From: Opitutia bacterium
GTDB lineage: Bacteria > Verrucomicrobiota > Verrucomicrobiae > Opitutales > Opitutaceae
Direction: 5' to 3'
DNA: 64,000 bases
Assembly (NCBI GenBank): GCA_947442255.1
Contig: CANEVO010000007.1
Coordinates: 3,017-67,016, forward strand
How positions within the stretch are numbered: position 1 is the stretch's first letter; each line of letters begins with the position of its first letter. Both the position numbers and the translations under genes were made by a program. Of the stretch, positions 18,958-28,110 are shown in pieces. The notes beneath the pieces are model-generated. The model was not told where the DNA came from and ran no database searches. It saw nothing but the letters and a program-made list of their open reading frames with translations.

Positions 18958-19613
18958 CGGCCGATCCAACCTCCGGCAGCGCACTCTCGCTCGACTCGGG
19001 CGTGACGATCGCCAACAACGTCGTGGTCGGGACGGGCGGCACCGTAACCGGGACTGGCACGGCCGCACTCGGCGGGACGATCAGCGGCAACGGCGAGCTG
19101 GGCGGCACACTGACTGTGGCCAGCGGCGGTTCAATCGCCCCCGGCAACAGCCCCGGCACCCTTGCCGTCAACAACGGCTCGCTCACGTTCGCGTCCGGTT
19201 CCACCTATGCGTGGGAGCTGAACAGCCTCACCACCGTTGGCGTCGGTTCGAACTACGATGTGATTGCCCTGACGGGTACGAGCAGCCTCAGCACAAATGC
19301 GGTTTTTCTGGTTCCGTCGTTCACCAGCACCGCGGCGGCACCGAATCTCGGCGCCACGTCTTGGAATTCCGCGCGCAGTTGGACCGTGGTGGCGGGCAAC
19401 AGCACGTCGACGATCAGCGGCACGTTCTTCGTCACAAACTCCGCCTGGAGCGGCAACGGCTCATTCAGCACCGGAATTTTCGGCGACGATCTCCGGCTCA
19501 ACTGGACACCCACCGCGATTCCCGAACCGTCCACCTATACGGCAATTTTCTGCGTGGTCGCCTTGGCGACCGCCGGGTGGCGCCGGCAAAGGCAAAAGGC
19601 GGCGAGTCGTTGA
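18958..19613 (+). pseudogene. Headless autotransporter-repeat/PEP-CTERM protein fragment
   Basis: The frame encodes Gly/Thr-rich beta-helix repeats typical of autotransporter-associated passenger regions (VVVGTGGTVTGTGT, GELGGTLTVASGGSI, APGNSPGTLAV), then a globular part. It ends in a PEP-CTERM sorting tail: IPEPSTY, a hydrophobic helix, then WRRQRQK. The tail implies processing and surface or exopolysaccharide-linked export by an exosortase system. The beginning is missing: the repeats are already in phase at ADPTSGSALSLDSG (about 18958), only about 55 bases after the tRNA, with no signal peptide. A GTG at 19002 could be called as a start but would give a non-exported product. A deletion or recombination next to the tRNA probably removed the 5' part. 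Confidence 0.7.
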
Positions 19614-19639
19614 CGATCCGACGCCCCCTCGCGATCCGC

Positions 19640-20404
19640 TCACTTGCCCGGCAATTTGATCTGCACGCCAGAGGAACTGTCGCCCTTTTCGGAAGCAGCC
19701 CCAGCCGCCGGCACCACGGTCGAAACCACGGGCGCGGGCAGGCTGGCCCGCAGCATCAGACCGCGCTGGGTCCACGGGCTGGAAGGATCGATCTGCATGA
19801 GCTGGTCGGAGTATTTTTGCACATCCGCCGCATTCCCGGCCTCGGCCGCCAGACTGGCCAGCTGATAGGCTGCCTCGGAACGCACCGCGTTAAACTGGTT
19901 CGGATCCCCGGCGAGTTGCTTGAGTTCAGCCGTGCCTTCGCTCGTTTTGCCGGCTTGAATTTTCGAAAGCGCGCGACCGGTTTGAATCCGGGCGGCGAGC
20001 GGGCCGTCCTTCAAAATGGCGATGGCTTGGCCGTAGGCGGCGAGCGCATCGGCGGATTTTCCTGCCGCGTAACCCTCGTCGCCCATGCGCAAATAGGCGA
20101 TGCCGGCCAGCGAATGGCTCGCGTGACTCGAAGCGAAAGTCTTGAGTTGTTCCGTCGTGGTCGCAGCCGCATAGGCTTTTTCGACGTCGAGTTCCTTCTG
20201 GCGCGCAAGGTATTCCCACGCACCCTTGGCGAGGATCGCCAGCAACACCGCGACGCACAGGCCCATCACGAGATTCCGGTTGGTCTGCCAGAATCGATGC
20301 AGCCGGTCCTCGAAAGTGATCGGCACATATTTCTCGTCGACCGAGACAAGATTGCGGTCGTCACCGGCAGGTTGCGGACTTGAGGGTGTGGCGGGCGTGG
20401 TCAT
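19640..20404 (-). CDS. TPR-type membrane protein (YfgM-like architecture)
   Basis: A 254-residue protein with a short cytoplasmic N-terminus, a single transmembrane helix at about 46-63 (LVMGLCVAVLLAILAKGA), then helical repeats of tetratricopeptide type from about 75 to 215 (for example SLAGIAYLRMGDEGYAAG and KSADALAAYGQAIAIL), and an Ala/Ser/Pro-rich tail. This layout matches the YfgM/Tol-Pal-like group of inner-membrane TPR proteins with a periplasmic repeat domain, which often help envelope protein folding or assembly. No direct evidence of the partner is visible. It lies 122 bases downstream of purU on the same strand. Confidence 0.75.
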   Translation of the reverse strand: MTTPATPSSPQPAGDDRNLVSVDEKYVPITFEDRLHRFWQTNRNLVMGLCVAVLLAILAKGAWEYLARQKELDVEKAYAAATTTEQLKTFASSHASHSLAGIAYLRMGDEGYAAGKSADALAAYGQAIAILKDGPLAARIQTGRALSKIQAGKTSEGTAELKQLAGDPNQFNAVRSEAAYQLASLAAEAGNAADVQKYSDQLMQIDPSSPWTQRGLMLRASLPAPVVSTVVPAAGAASEKGDSSSGVQIKLPGK

Positions 20405-20526
20405 GCGCGAGAAGTTTGGTCTGGGAAACGGTCACAAGAACAAAACCCCCGCGCCATGTAAATGCCCGAAAAGGCGGGTTAATCTCACCCTCCAAAGGCC
20501 GCTTTTCCGCCGGCCAGGCCCGGCCG

Positions 20527-21417
20527 TCAGTCGAAAACGACCGTCTTGTTCCCGTAGACCAGCACGCGGCCTTCGAGATGCCAGCGCACCGCCTGGGCGA
20601 GGACCGACTTCTCAAGATCGCGCCCCTTGCGCACGAGATCCTCGACCCCGTGGCGGTGAGTCACGCCGGCGACATCCTGATGAATGATTGGCCCTTCATC
20701 GAGATCGCGCGTCGCATAATGCGCCGTGGCACCGATCAGCTTCACGCCCCGGGCATGAGCCTGATGGTACGGCCGGCCGCCGGCGAAGGCGGGCAGGAAC
20801 GAATGGTGGATGTTGATCACCGGCGCCTTGCATTTCTCCAGGAAATCGGCCGACAAAACCTGCATGTAGCGCGCGAGAATCACGAGGTCGGTGCGGAGCT
20901 CCGCCAGCAGGGCGAGTTGGCGCACCTCACCCTCCGCCTTGTTCGCGCCAGCCACGGGAATGTGAAAAAATGGCAGGCCATAACCGCGCGCCGCCTCGGC
21001 CAAGTCCGAGTGATTGCTCACAATCGCCACGATATCGCAGGCATAATCCCCCGCCTTCCAGCGCAGCACGAGATCGTGGAAGCAATGGTCGGCCTTGGAG
21101 ACAAACACGGCAATCCGCGGCCGGTCGGCCGAGGAAAGAATTCGCACCTGCATGCCGAGCGACGCGGCAAATTCGAGAAATTCGCCCGCGGCCTCACCCA
21201 CAGTCCGGCCACCCGAGGGCTTGCCCTGCGAAGCCTCGGCGAAGCAGGGCTCCCATTCCACGCGTTGGAAAAAGACGCCCGCCTCCATGTCGCGATGCTG
21301 GTCGGCGTGCAGGATGTTCCCGCCCCGCTCGAAGATCCAACCGGCCACGCACGCAACGAGTCCGGGCTGGTCGGGACCATGGAGCAGGGCGATGAGGGTG
21401 GCGGGGCCAGTGGGCAT
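20527..21417 (-). CDS. purU: Formyltetrahydrofolate deformylase
   Basis: Hydrolyses 10-formyltetrahydrofolate to formate and tetrahydrofolate, supplying formate for PurT and balancing one-carbon pools. The 296-residue chain has an N-terminal ACT domain (about 5-80, beginning ATLIALLHGPDQPGLVACV) and a formyltransferase-fold C-terminal domain (about 95-290). The active-site residues are in NIHHSFLPAFAGG near 225 (Asn and His) and the Asp of DLDEGPIIHQD near 258. A short insertion (EASQGKPSGGR near residue 65) lies in the ACT region. It fits with the folate and purE genes elsewhere in the window. An intact gene with good start context. Confidence 0.94.
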   Translation of the reverse strand: MPTGPATLIALLHGPDQPGLVACVAGWIFERGGNILHADQHRDMEAGVFFQRVEWEPCFAEASQGKPSGGRTVGEAAGEFLEFAASLGMQVRILSSADRPRIAVFVSKADHCFHDLVLRWKAGDYACDIVAIVSNHSDLAEAARGYGLPFFHIPVAGANKAEGEVRQLALLAELRTDLVILARYMQVLSADFLEKCKAPVINIHHSFLPAFAGGRPYHQAHARGVKLIGATAHYATRDLDEGPIIHQDVAGVTHRHGVEDLVRKGRDLEKSVLAQAVRWHLEGRVLVYGNKTVVFD

Positions 21418-21488
21418 GAAGGGCTACGTTGAAGCACGGGGACGCGCTTGTCACGTGCCACGTGAGCCCCCGCCGCCTCACCCGGCGC

Positions 21489-22472
21489 TCAAGTCAGCGG
21501 CAACAACAACACCTTGCCGGTGGTCGCCCGCCCCTCGAGGGCCCGATGCGCCTCCGCGGCCGCCGCAAGGGCATACGTGGCGCCGATCCGCACCCGCAAT
21601 TCACCGGCCGTCGTCCACGCAAACAGATCACGAACGCGCGCCTGCAATTCGGCGGAAGTCAGCGTGTAATGCGTGAGCGTCGGCCGGGTGAAATGCAGCG
21701 AACCTTTTTGCGCCAGCAGGAGCGGGGCGAACGGCGCCACCGGGCCGCTCGCGTTGCCAAACGACACGAACATCCCCCGCGGGCGCAGGCTGTTGATCGT
21801 GCCTTCGAAAGTGTCCCTGCCGACCGCATCGTAGGCCACATCCACCCCGCGCCCATCGGTGAACGCCCGCACCGCATCCGAAAAACTTTCCCGGGTGTAA
21901 ACGCACACGGCATCGGCCCCGGCCGCGCGCGCCAGCCCGGCCTTCTCGTCGTTGCCGACGGTCGTGATGACCCGCGCGCCCCGCCGCTTGGCGATCTGGA
22001 TGAGCAGCAGGCCGACGCCGCCCGCACCGGCGTGAATCAGGGCCGCATCACCGCGCTTCAGCGGAAACGTGTCGCAGGCAAGGTAGTGCGCCGTCATGCC
22101 CTGCAGCAGGAGCGCGGCCGCGGTTTGCGATGGCACGGCCGCCGGCACCGGCACGGCCTGACCGGCCGCTACCGTGGCCTCCTGGGCGTAAGCCCCATTG
22201 GCCCGCGCCGTGGCGATGCGATCGCCGATCCGAAATTCGGTCACGCCCTGCCCCACTTCCGTGACCACCCCGGCGGCCTCCGAACCGAGAGTGTGCGGCA
22301 GTTCCACCTTGTAGAGTCCGCTCCGATGATAGGTGTCGATGAAGTTCACGCCCGCGACCTCGACACGGAAACGAACTTCGCCCGCCCGCGGTGACGGAAC
22401 GGGAATATCCTCGGCGCGCAATTTTTCCGGGCCGCCGGTTTCGTGAATGCGGATCGCGAGCATGGCGTTCAC
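21489..22472 (-). CDS. NADPH:quinone oxidoreductase-like (zinc-independent MDR)
   Basis: Medium-chain dehydrogenase/reductase of the quinone oxidoreductase (Qor/zeta-crystallin) class, about 324-327 residues. The N-terminal GroES-like domain carries VAGVNFIDTYHRSGLY near 55 and GSEAAGVVTEVG near 82. The Rossmann domain has the nucleotide signature HAGAGGVGLLLIQIAKRRGA near 145. The usual zinc-binding Cys residues are absent, as in this class. Substrates are probably quinones or other electrophilic carbonyls reduced with NADPH. Translation may begin at 22472 or at the internal Met at 22463; the latter starts right before the conserved strand. Confidence 0.9.
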   Translation of the reverse strand: MNAMLAIRIHETGGPEKLRAEDIPVPSPRAGEVRFRVEVAGVNFIDTYHRSGLYKVELPHTLGSEAAGVVTEVGQGVTEFRIGDRIATARANGAYAQEATVAAGQAVPVPAAVPSQTAAALLLQGMTAHYLACDTFPLKRGDAALIHAGAGGVGLLLIQIAKRRGARVITTVGNDEKAGLARAAGADAVCVYTRESFSDAVRAFTDGRGVDVAYDAVGRDTFEGTINSLRPRGMFVSFGNASGPVAPFAPLLLAQKGSLHFTRPTLTHYTLTSAELQARVRDLFAWTTAGELRVRIGATYALAAAAEAHRALEGRATTGKVLLLPLT

Positions 22473-22513
22473 GAAAGGCGAAACCGGCGAAAAGGAAACA
22501 CCGGAAACGCGAC

Positions 22514-22921
22514 TTACAACCGCTTCTCGATCGCCGTGTAAACCTTCTGGGCCGAGGCCAAGTCGCCCTTCAATCCGTAGCGAACCTTGACGCTCGTGAG
22601 GTTTTTTCCGGCTTCCTTCATTTTCACCGTGACGAGGGTGTCGGCCGAATCGTGGGCGCGCAGCTCGGCCTCGGCCGGTTTACGATCATCCCGGGTCTCA
22701 AAAAGCCCGAGGTCCTTCAGGGCAATTTTGGCGGCCGCCTGCGCCGCGGTGAAGTCGCGATCGACGAAACCCTGCCATTGGCCAAACTTGTATTCGCCCC
22801 GGGTCGACGGGTTCACCCACACTTGGGTGTAACCCGGGCCGGCGCTGAGCCGGGGTCCGGTGAGCACGATCAGCGAACGCCAGCCACGCGCGGTGAAACG
22901 GTTTTTGATTTTCGTCTTCAT
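22514..22921 (-). CDS. DUF3568-like small envelope protein
   Basis: The chosen start at 22921 gives 135 residues. From about residue 53 the sequence fits the DUF3568 pattern: paired alpha/beta segments FTAAQAAAKIALKDLGL, ADTLVTVKMKEAGKNLTSVKVRYG and a closing helix LASAQKVYTAIEKRL. Relatives are usually lipoproteins, but here the N-terminus (MKTKIKNRFTARGWRSLIVL) lacks the expected lipobox Cys. A local frame disturbance around residues 10-25 is possible. The longest frame begins at 23059 but adds 46 unlikely residues. Function of the family is unknown. It lies 42 bases upstream of qor and may be co-transcribed with it. Confidence 0.65.
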   Translation of the reverse strand: MKTKIKNRFTARGWRSLIVLTGPRLSAGPGYTQVWVNPSTRGEYKFGQWQGFVDRDFTAAQAAAKIALKDLGLFETRDDRKPAEAELRAHDSADTLVTVKMKEAGKNLTSVKVRYGLKGDLASAQKVYTAIEKRL

Positions 22922-23101
22922 GAGCGGTGAGATTCGGATCTCCGACACCACCCTCGCACCGAGGTTCACGCACCGATCCCCGCCAACCGGCGCTTGATCG
23001 TCTTTTCCCCAATACCGCCGAGACGTTGGACCGCCAAGGTCCAACATCACCCATTCCAAAAGCTATGACACCCGGTCACATATTCCGGGTATGCCCCGCG
23101 A

Positions 23102-26100
23102 TTAAATCACGTTCACGTTGCCGCGATACCGCTGGATCGGTTTTACGCCGACGTGCTTTTCCTTCAGCGCGCGGATGCCCTGCATTGCCGCCTCCGCACC
23201 CGTGATCGTCGTCATGATGCACACGTTGTGGGCATAGGCGGCCGAGCGGATGGCGTTTTCATCCCGCCGCGGCACCATGCCACCGGGCGTGTTGATCACC
23301 ATCTGGATCTGGCCATTCTTGATCAGGTCGACCGCGTTAGGACGGCCTTCCTGAATTTTGGCGAGCCGCTTCACGTTCACGCCGCCCTCTGTCAGGGTTT
23401 TCGCCGTGCCGCTCGTCGAGTAGATTGCAAATCCGAGCTTTTCGAGTCCGCGGGCAATTTCCACGGCGCGCTTCTTGTCTGCGTCCTTCACCGAGAGAAA
23501 CACGTTGCCCTTCACCGGCAGGCCGGGTTTCGCCGCGGCCTGCGCCTTCGCAAACGCCACGCCGAGATCGTCGTCGAGGCCCATGACTTCGCCGGTCGAC
23601 CGCATTTCCGGCCCCAGCGCGATCGTCGCCCCCGGGAACCGGACGAACGGAAACACGGCTTCCTTCACGCACCAGTGCTTCGGGGTCTGCTCCCGCGTGA
23701 AACCGAGATCCTTCAGTTTCGCGCCCGTCATGACCTTGGCCGCCAGCTTCGCCAGCGGCACGCCGATCGCCTTTGCGACAAAGGGCACCGTGCGCGACGC
23801 CCGGGGGTTTACCTCAAGCACGTAGAGCAGGTTGTCCTTGATCGCGAACTGCACGTTCATCAGTCCGATGACCTTGAGCTCGCGCGCGAGCTCGTAGGTG
23901 GCTTTGCGGACGATGTTGAGCATCTCCTTCGAAAGGGTGTGCGGCGGCATCACCATCGCCGCGTCGCCGGAATGCACGCCGGCATACTCGATGTGCTCCA
24001 GCATGCCACCGATGACGGACGTTTCACCGTCGCTGATACAGTCGACGTCGAGCTCGATCGCGTCCTCGAGGAATTTGTCGATCAGCACCGGCTTGTCCGG
24101 CATGACATCGAACGCCTGACGCACCACCGCGCGGAACTCTTCCTCGCTATAAACGATGAACATGCCGCGACCGCCGAGCACGAACGACGGGCGGAGGAGC
24201 ACGGGAAAGCCGATTTCGTGGGCCGATTTCAACGCATCGACCTCGTTCATCGCCGTGCGATTGGCGGGCGACTTGAGACCCGCTTTGTCGAGGATCGCCG
24301 AAAACTGTTTCCGATCCTCGGCCATCTCGATGCTCTCGGGCGAGGTGCCGATGATGTTCACGCCGTTGGCCTTCAACGCCGTCGCGAGATTGAGCGGCGT
24401 CTGTCCGCCGAACTGCACGATGGCGCCGTCGCATTTCTCCTGCTGGTAAATCTCCAGCACGTCCTCGAGCGTAAGCGGCTCGAAGTAGAGCCGGTCGCTG
24501 GTGTCGTAGTCCGTCGAGACGGTCTCGGGATTCGAATTCACCATCACGCTCTCGTAGCCGATCTCGCGGAGCGCGAAGCTCGCATGCACGCAGCAATAAT
24601 CGAACTCGATGCCCTGGCCGATGCGGTTCGGCCCGCCGCCCAAGATCATGATCTTCTTCTTGCCGGTCGGCGGGAGCACTTCGCTTTCGTCGCCGTAGCT
24701 CGAATAGTAATAAGGCGTGAATGCCTCGAATTCCGCCGCGCAGGTGTCGACGAGACGGTAGGTGGTGTTCACCCCGCGCCGCTTCCGCTCCGTGCGCACC
24801 GTCGCGAGGTCGCTCTTGAGCAAATGGGCGAGCTGCACATCGGAAAACCCGAACTGCTTCGCCCGCCGCAACGCCGTCGCGTCGATAGTCGCGAGCGTCT
24901 GCCTCCGCAGTTCCTCCTCCATTTCAAAAATCTCGCGGAGCTGGTGCAGGAACCACGGATCGATCTTGGTCAGATCGAAGATCCGCTCGACCGTGTAGCC
25001 CGCCCGGAAAGCATGGCGGATGTAGAAAATCCGCTCCGCGTTCGGGGTCCCCAGCTTGGCGTTGATCGTCTTTTCCTCGACCGGCTCGTCGCCGCCATGC
25101 TTGCCGCCACCCCCGAAGCCCCAGGCGCCAATTTCGAGGGAGCGCAGGCATTTCTGCATCGACTCCTTGAAGGTGCGTCCGATCGCCATCGCCTCGCCGA
25201 CCGACTTCATCGCCGAGGTCAGCGTCGCATCGGCATCGGGGAATTTTTCGAACGTGAAACGCGGGATCTTGGTGACGACGTAGTCGATCGTCGGCTCGAA
25301 GCTCGCCGGCGTGAGGCGCGTGATGTCGTTGCGCAGTTCGTCGAGCGTGTAGCCGACGGCCAGCTTCGCGGCGATTTTCGCGATCGGAAACCCCGTCGCC
25401 TTCGACGCCAGCGCCGAGGACCGCGACACGCGCGGGTTCATCTCGATCACCACCATGCGGCCGGTGTCCGGATCGACGGAGAACTGGATGTTCGAACCGC
25501 CAGTCTCGACGCCGATCTCGCGAATGACCGCAAACGAAGCGTCGCGCATGACCTGAAATTCCTTGTCCGTCAGCGTCATCGCGGGCGCGACGGTGATGGA
25601 GTCGCCCGTATGCACGCCCATCGGATCGAAATTCTCGATCGAGCAAATCACGACGCACTGATCCTTGTGGTCGCGCATCACCTCCATCTCGTACTCTTTC
25701 CAGCCGAGCAGACACTCCTCGACGAGGACCTCGTGCACCGGCGAGAGGGCGAGCCCGTTGGCGACGATTCGCTCGAATTCCTCTTTGTTGTAAGCGATCC
25801 CGCCTCCGGAACCGCCCAGGGTGAACGAGGGCCGGATAATGAGCGGAAACACTCCGAGGAAATCCGCGGCATCGCGGGCCTCGGCGATGGATTTGACCGT
25901 GCGCGATTTCGCGACATCGAGGCCGATCTTGAGCATGCACTGCTTGAACAGCTCGCGATCCTCGCCCTTGTTGATCGCCTCGGGCTTGGCCCCGATCATT
26001 TCCACGCCGTACTTGGCGAGAATCCCGGCCTTGTTAAGGTCCATCGAGAGATTCAACGCCGTCTGGCCACCCAGCGTGGGCAGCAGCGCCGACGGCTTTT

Positions 26101-26341
26101 CCGCCGCGATGATTTTCTCCAGAATGTCGACCGTCAGCGGCTCGATGTAGGTCACATCGGCGAACTCCGGATCGGTCATGATCGTGGCCGGGTTCGAGTT
26201 CACGAGGATGACGCGGTAGCCTTCCTCCTTCAGAGCTTTGCAGGCCTGGGTGCCGGAGTAATCGAACTCGCAAGCCTGGCCGATCACGATGGGACCGGCA
26301 CCGATGATGAGAATGGACTTCAGGTCAGTGCGCTTGGGCAT
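23102..26341 (-). CDS. carB: Carbamoyl-phosphate synthase large subunit
   Basis: Makes carbamoyl phosphate from bicarbonate, ammonia and two ATP for arginine and pyrimidine synthesis. At 1079 residues it is full length and intact. It has two homologous ATP-grasp halves, each with a [20 protein letters not shown] start (near 13 and 561) and a central FDYSGTQA or FDYCCVHA segment. Between the halves is an oligomerisation domain, and the end carries a methylglyoxal-synthase-like regulatory domain (about 945-1079). That end domain normally binds IMP, UMP or ornithine. carA is not adjacent. The argF product in this window uses carbamoyl phosphate. Confidence 0.97.
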   Translation of the reverse strand: MPKRTDLKSILIIGAGPIVIGQACEFDYSGTQACKALKEEGYRVILVNSNPATIMTDPEFADVTYIEPLTVDILEKIIAAEKPSALLPTLGGQTALNLSMDLNKAGILAKYGVEMIGAKPEAINKGEDRELFKQCMLKIGLDVAKSRTVKSIAEARDAADFLGVFPLIIRPSFTLGGSGGGIAYNKEEFERIVANGLALSPVHEVLVEECLLGWKEYEMEVMRDHKDQCVVICSIENFDPMGVHTGDSITVAPAMTLTDKEFQVMRDASFAVIREIGVETGGSNIQFSVDPDTGRMVVIEMNPRVSRSSALASKATGFPIAKIAAKLAVGYTLDELRNDITRLTPASFEPTIDYVVTKIPRFTFEKFPDADATLTSAMKSVGEAMAIGRTFKESMQKCLRSLEIGAWGFGGGGKHGGDEPVEEKTINAKLGTPNAERIFYIRHAFRAGYTVERIFDLTKIDPWFLHQLREIFEMEEELRRQTLATIDATALRRAKQFGFSDVQLAHLLKSDLATVRTERKRRGVNTTYRLVDTCAAEFEAFTPYYYSSYGDESEVLPPTGKKKIMILGGGPNRIGQGIEFDYCCVHASFALREIGYESVMVNSNPETVSTDYDTSDRLYFEPLTLEDVLEIYQQEKCDGAIVQFGGQTPLNLATALKANGVNIIGTSPESIEMAEDRKQFSAILDKAGLKSPANRTAMNEVDALKSAHEIGFPVLLRPSFVLGGRGMFIVYSEEEFRAVVRQAFDVMPDKPVLIDKFLEDAIELDVDCISDGETSVIGGMLEHIEYAGVHSGDAAMVMPPHTLSKEMLNIVRKATYELARELKVIGLMNVQFAIKDNLLYVLEVNPRASRTVPFVAKAIGVPLAKLAAKVMTGAKLKDLGFTREQTPKHWCVKEAVFPFVRFPGATIALGPEMRSTGEVMGLDDDLGVAFAKAQAAAKPGLPVKGNVFLSVKDADKKRAVEIARGLEKLGFAIYSTSGTAKTLTEGGVNVKRLAKIQEGRPNAVDLIKNGQIQMVINTPGGMVPRRDENAIRSAAYAHNVCIMTTITGAEAAMQGIRALKEKHVGVKPIQRYRGNVNVI

Positions 26342-26479
26342 GGGCGTAGATTTCGGCGAGAGTTGGGGGCGGCAAAACGCGCGGCAAGCGGGAAAGCTGA
26401 GTCCCAGCGCATTCTCCAGAACGGCCCGCCCGGCAGGGAGACCACCCCCGGGGGGGGGCGGTGCCTCTGGCCCTCTCCG

Positions 26480-26670
26480 TCAGCCCAACCTTGACACGTC
26501 GATGCCGAGCACGCGCGCGGCGGCGGTTTTGTCGCCGCGGCAGGCATGCCGCACCATGTCGATGTACTACTTTTCCTGACCGGCCAGATACTCGGTGAGC
26601 GCGAGCCAGTCCTTCGGCTCACTGAGCAACGAAGAAACATGGAGCGCGAATGAGCGCGACGCGTTCACCT
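26480..26670 (-). pseudogene. C-terminal remnant of a Fis-type DNA-binding regulator
   Basis: On the minus strand the frame reads SSLLSEPKDWLALTEYLAGQEK, then a TAG stop at 26567-26569, and continues in the same frame as YIDMVRHACRGDKTAAARVLGID to a natural stop at 26480-26482. The second part is a Fis/NtrC-type helix-turn-helix (GDKTAAARVLGI matches the recognition-helix pattern). An in-frame nonsense codon therefore splits the helix just before the DNA-binding domain. The rest of the regulator is missing; upstream lies the IS110 fragment on the other strand. A remnant of a sigma-54 activator or a short Fis-like protein are both possible. Confidence 0.55.
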
Positions 26671-26677
26671 CCGCCTT

Positions 26678-26800
26678 ATGAACCCCACCGATAATATCAC
26701 GATTGGAATGGATCTCAGGGACCACCGGCACACGGTGTGGGCCTTCAGCGCCGCGGGTGACATCGTCACCGAGGAAACGGCTGTCCCGGATTGGGTCGGG
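26678..26800 (+). mobile_element. IS110-family transposase N-terminal fragment
   Basis: An ATG at 26678 begins about 38 residues that match the start of IS110-type transposases: ITIGMDLRDHRHTVWAF followed by SAAGDIVTEET. IGMDL holds the first catalytic Asp of the RuvC-like DEDD domain. After about 26790 the match ends and the frame runs on into tRNA-Gly (antisense) and stops. The remaining ~300 residues and the element ends are absent. It is a relic of an insertion, trapped between a broken regulator gene and a tRNA gene. Confidence 0.6.
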
Positions 26801-26806
26801 GAAGCG

Positions 26807-26880
26807 TGGAGCGGGCGGAGGGAATCGAACCCTCGAGACCAGTTTGGAAAACTGGAGTTTTACCACTAAACTACGCCCGC
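26807..26880 (-). tRNA. tRNA-Gly (anticodon TCC)
   Basis: On the minus strand GCGGGCG (26874-26880) pairs with CGCCCGC (26811-26817). The D arm is TAGTTTAGTGGTAAAA, the anticodon stem CCAGT/ACTGG holds the loop TTTCCAA (anticodon TCC), and the T arm has GGTTCGATTCC. The discriminator is T, and CCA is encoded at 26807-26809. The 3' end abuts the IS110 fragment. Confidence 0.96.
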
Positions 26881-26996
26881 GAGGCGCAGAAACGCAGCTT
26901 CACGGCAGTCGCCGTCTCTGGTCAAGCCCGCTCCAAGGGGTTCTGTGCCGCCTACCGACCCGGGGCTGGCTTTCCACCCGCCAACGCCAGGCGTGA

Positions 26997-27404
26997 TCAA
27001 TAGACCCGCCAAGGCCAGGCCACGCAGCCGTCGATATCGCGAATGAGGGCGAAGTCCGCCTTCCCTTTCAGCACAAACGGCAGCACCTCGACCGCCGCCG
27101 GAAGCAAGGCCCGCGCCGCGCGCCAGCTCTTGCCACTGACGTGGACATCGTCGACCAAAAGAATTCGCCGCCAGGACCCGAGTTCCGGCACGGCGGACAA
27201 CAGCTTCGGCTCGGGAAATCGCGGCTCGTTGGCCTCGTCGCGGTAGTTGAGCGCGATCACCTTCATCTCGACGCCGAGCCGCTGGGCCGCCAGCGCGGCC
27301 GGCACCACGCCACCAGCCGCGATACCGACGACGCCGTCGATCTCCGCAGGGAATTTCCACGCCGCAAGGCGTTCGGTGATCTCCCGGAAGGAAAGTAGGG
27401 TCAT
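26997..27404 (-). CDS. Purine-type phosphoribosyltransferase
   Basis: A 135-residue type I phosphoribosyltransferase. The PRPP-binding motif is ILLVDDVHVSGKS near residues 81-93, with the two acidic residues in place. A pyrophosphate loop is at GIAAGGVVPA near 27, and the C-terminal CVAWPWR resembles the aromatic base-stacking motif of xanthine/hypoxanthine-guanine enzymes. The size is minimal for the fold. It probably salvages a purine base, but specificity cannot be read from sequence. It follows the small membrane-protein gene by 49 bases on the same strand, which suggests the two act together. Confidence 0.8.
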   Translation of the reverse strand: MTLLSFREITERLAAWKFPAEIDGVVGIAAGGVVPAALAAQRLGVEMKVIALNYRDEANEPRFPEPKLLSAVPELGSWRRILLVDDVHVSGKSWRAARALLPAAVEVLPFVLKGKADFALIRDIDGCVAWPWRVY

Positions 27405-27453
27405 ACGACAGGGGCGAGACGAGAAGCTCGCGCCGGCGCCAAATGAGCGAACT

Positions 27454-28008
27454 TCAACGCGTAAGCCTAGTTTTCGGATAAACGATAGCCAGCGCGCCGT
27501 TAATCGCTAACAGCACCACCAGCGCCGCGAGGCCACCGCGAATCGATTGGCCCAGAATGTCGACGAAGGCGCCGGGCGGCCCGAAACCCGAGACCGTCTG
27601 CAGTTCCGCCACGACCAGCCGGGCGACCAAGCAGGCGAGCGGGGCAATCACGAACGCCCGCGGCGCCCGGCGAACGGCCCAAGCCGCGATCAACGTGAAA
27701 ACGACGAGCTCCGATGCGAGCCCGCTCAAAAACCGCCACGCCGGCAGACCGGTCACCACGAGATTGATCGCGGGCGCAAACAACGCGACGACCAGGGCCA
27801 TGCGAACACCGTAAAAATAAACGGCCACAAACGCGGTCCAGAACATCGGCAGCAAATACGCGCCCAACGGGCGGTCGCCCGACCACGGTATGAGGTGGAC
27901 CGCAAACGGCACCAGCCAGGCAACGAACAGCAGCGCGGCCGTTTCGCGCAGCCCCGCTTTCCGGTCGGTCGTTACCGCCGGCGAAAAGGTCGTGGAATTC
28001 GAAATCAT
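27454..28008 (-). CDS. Small integral membrane protein (ECF S-component-like?)
   Basis: A 184-residue, very hydrophobic protein with about six membrane helices and short loops, starting from the ATG at 28008. The layout (short polar N-terminus, helix-rich core with small-residue-rich segments such as APAINLVVTGLP) resembles S-components of energy-coupling-factor vitamin or nucleobase transporters. I cannot see a motif that proves this. Immediately downstream is a purine-type phosphoribosyltransferase; a permease-plus-salvage pair for a nucleobase or a related base is a reasonable hypothesis. No ECF ATPase or T-component lies nearby. Confidence 0.55.
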   Translation of the reverse strand: MISNSTTFSPAVTTDRKAGLRETAALLFVAWLVPFAVHLIPWSGDRPLGAYLLPMFWTAFVAVYFYGVRMALVVALFAPAINLVVTGLPAWRFLSGLASELVVFTLIAAWAVRRAPRAFVIAPLACLVARLVVAELQTVSGFGPPGAFVDILGQSIRGGLAALVVLLAINGALAIVYPKTRLTR

Positions 28009-28110
28009 CGCCTTTTCAACTACAATGCCCCGCCGCTCGCGCAAACCCGAATGCGCCGGTCGCCGTACCAGCCGGGATTCATGGATTGCCTCGTCGCCCA
28101 CCGCCGCCCA

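Noticed and set aside
20405..20526. Hairpin between purU and the TPR gene as a terminator
   Set aside because: The candidate stem is short and has no T-run on the minus strand; not strong enough to report.
26440..26465. C5/G9 run upstream of carB as a G-quadruplex or regulatory element
   Set aside because: It is a single short run without the four-tract pattern; likely a slippage-prone stretch in the decayed regulator area.
23153..26494. A 1113-residue open frame on the plus strand opposite carB
   Set aside because: It is the GC-rich antisense shadow of carB; the carB frame is a full, motif-complete protein and the antisense frame has a His/Arg/Asp-heavy composition without family features.
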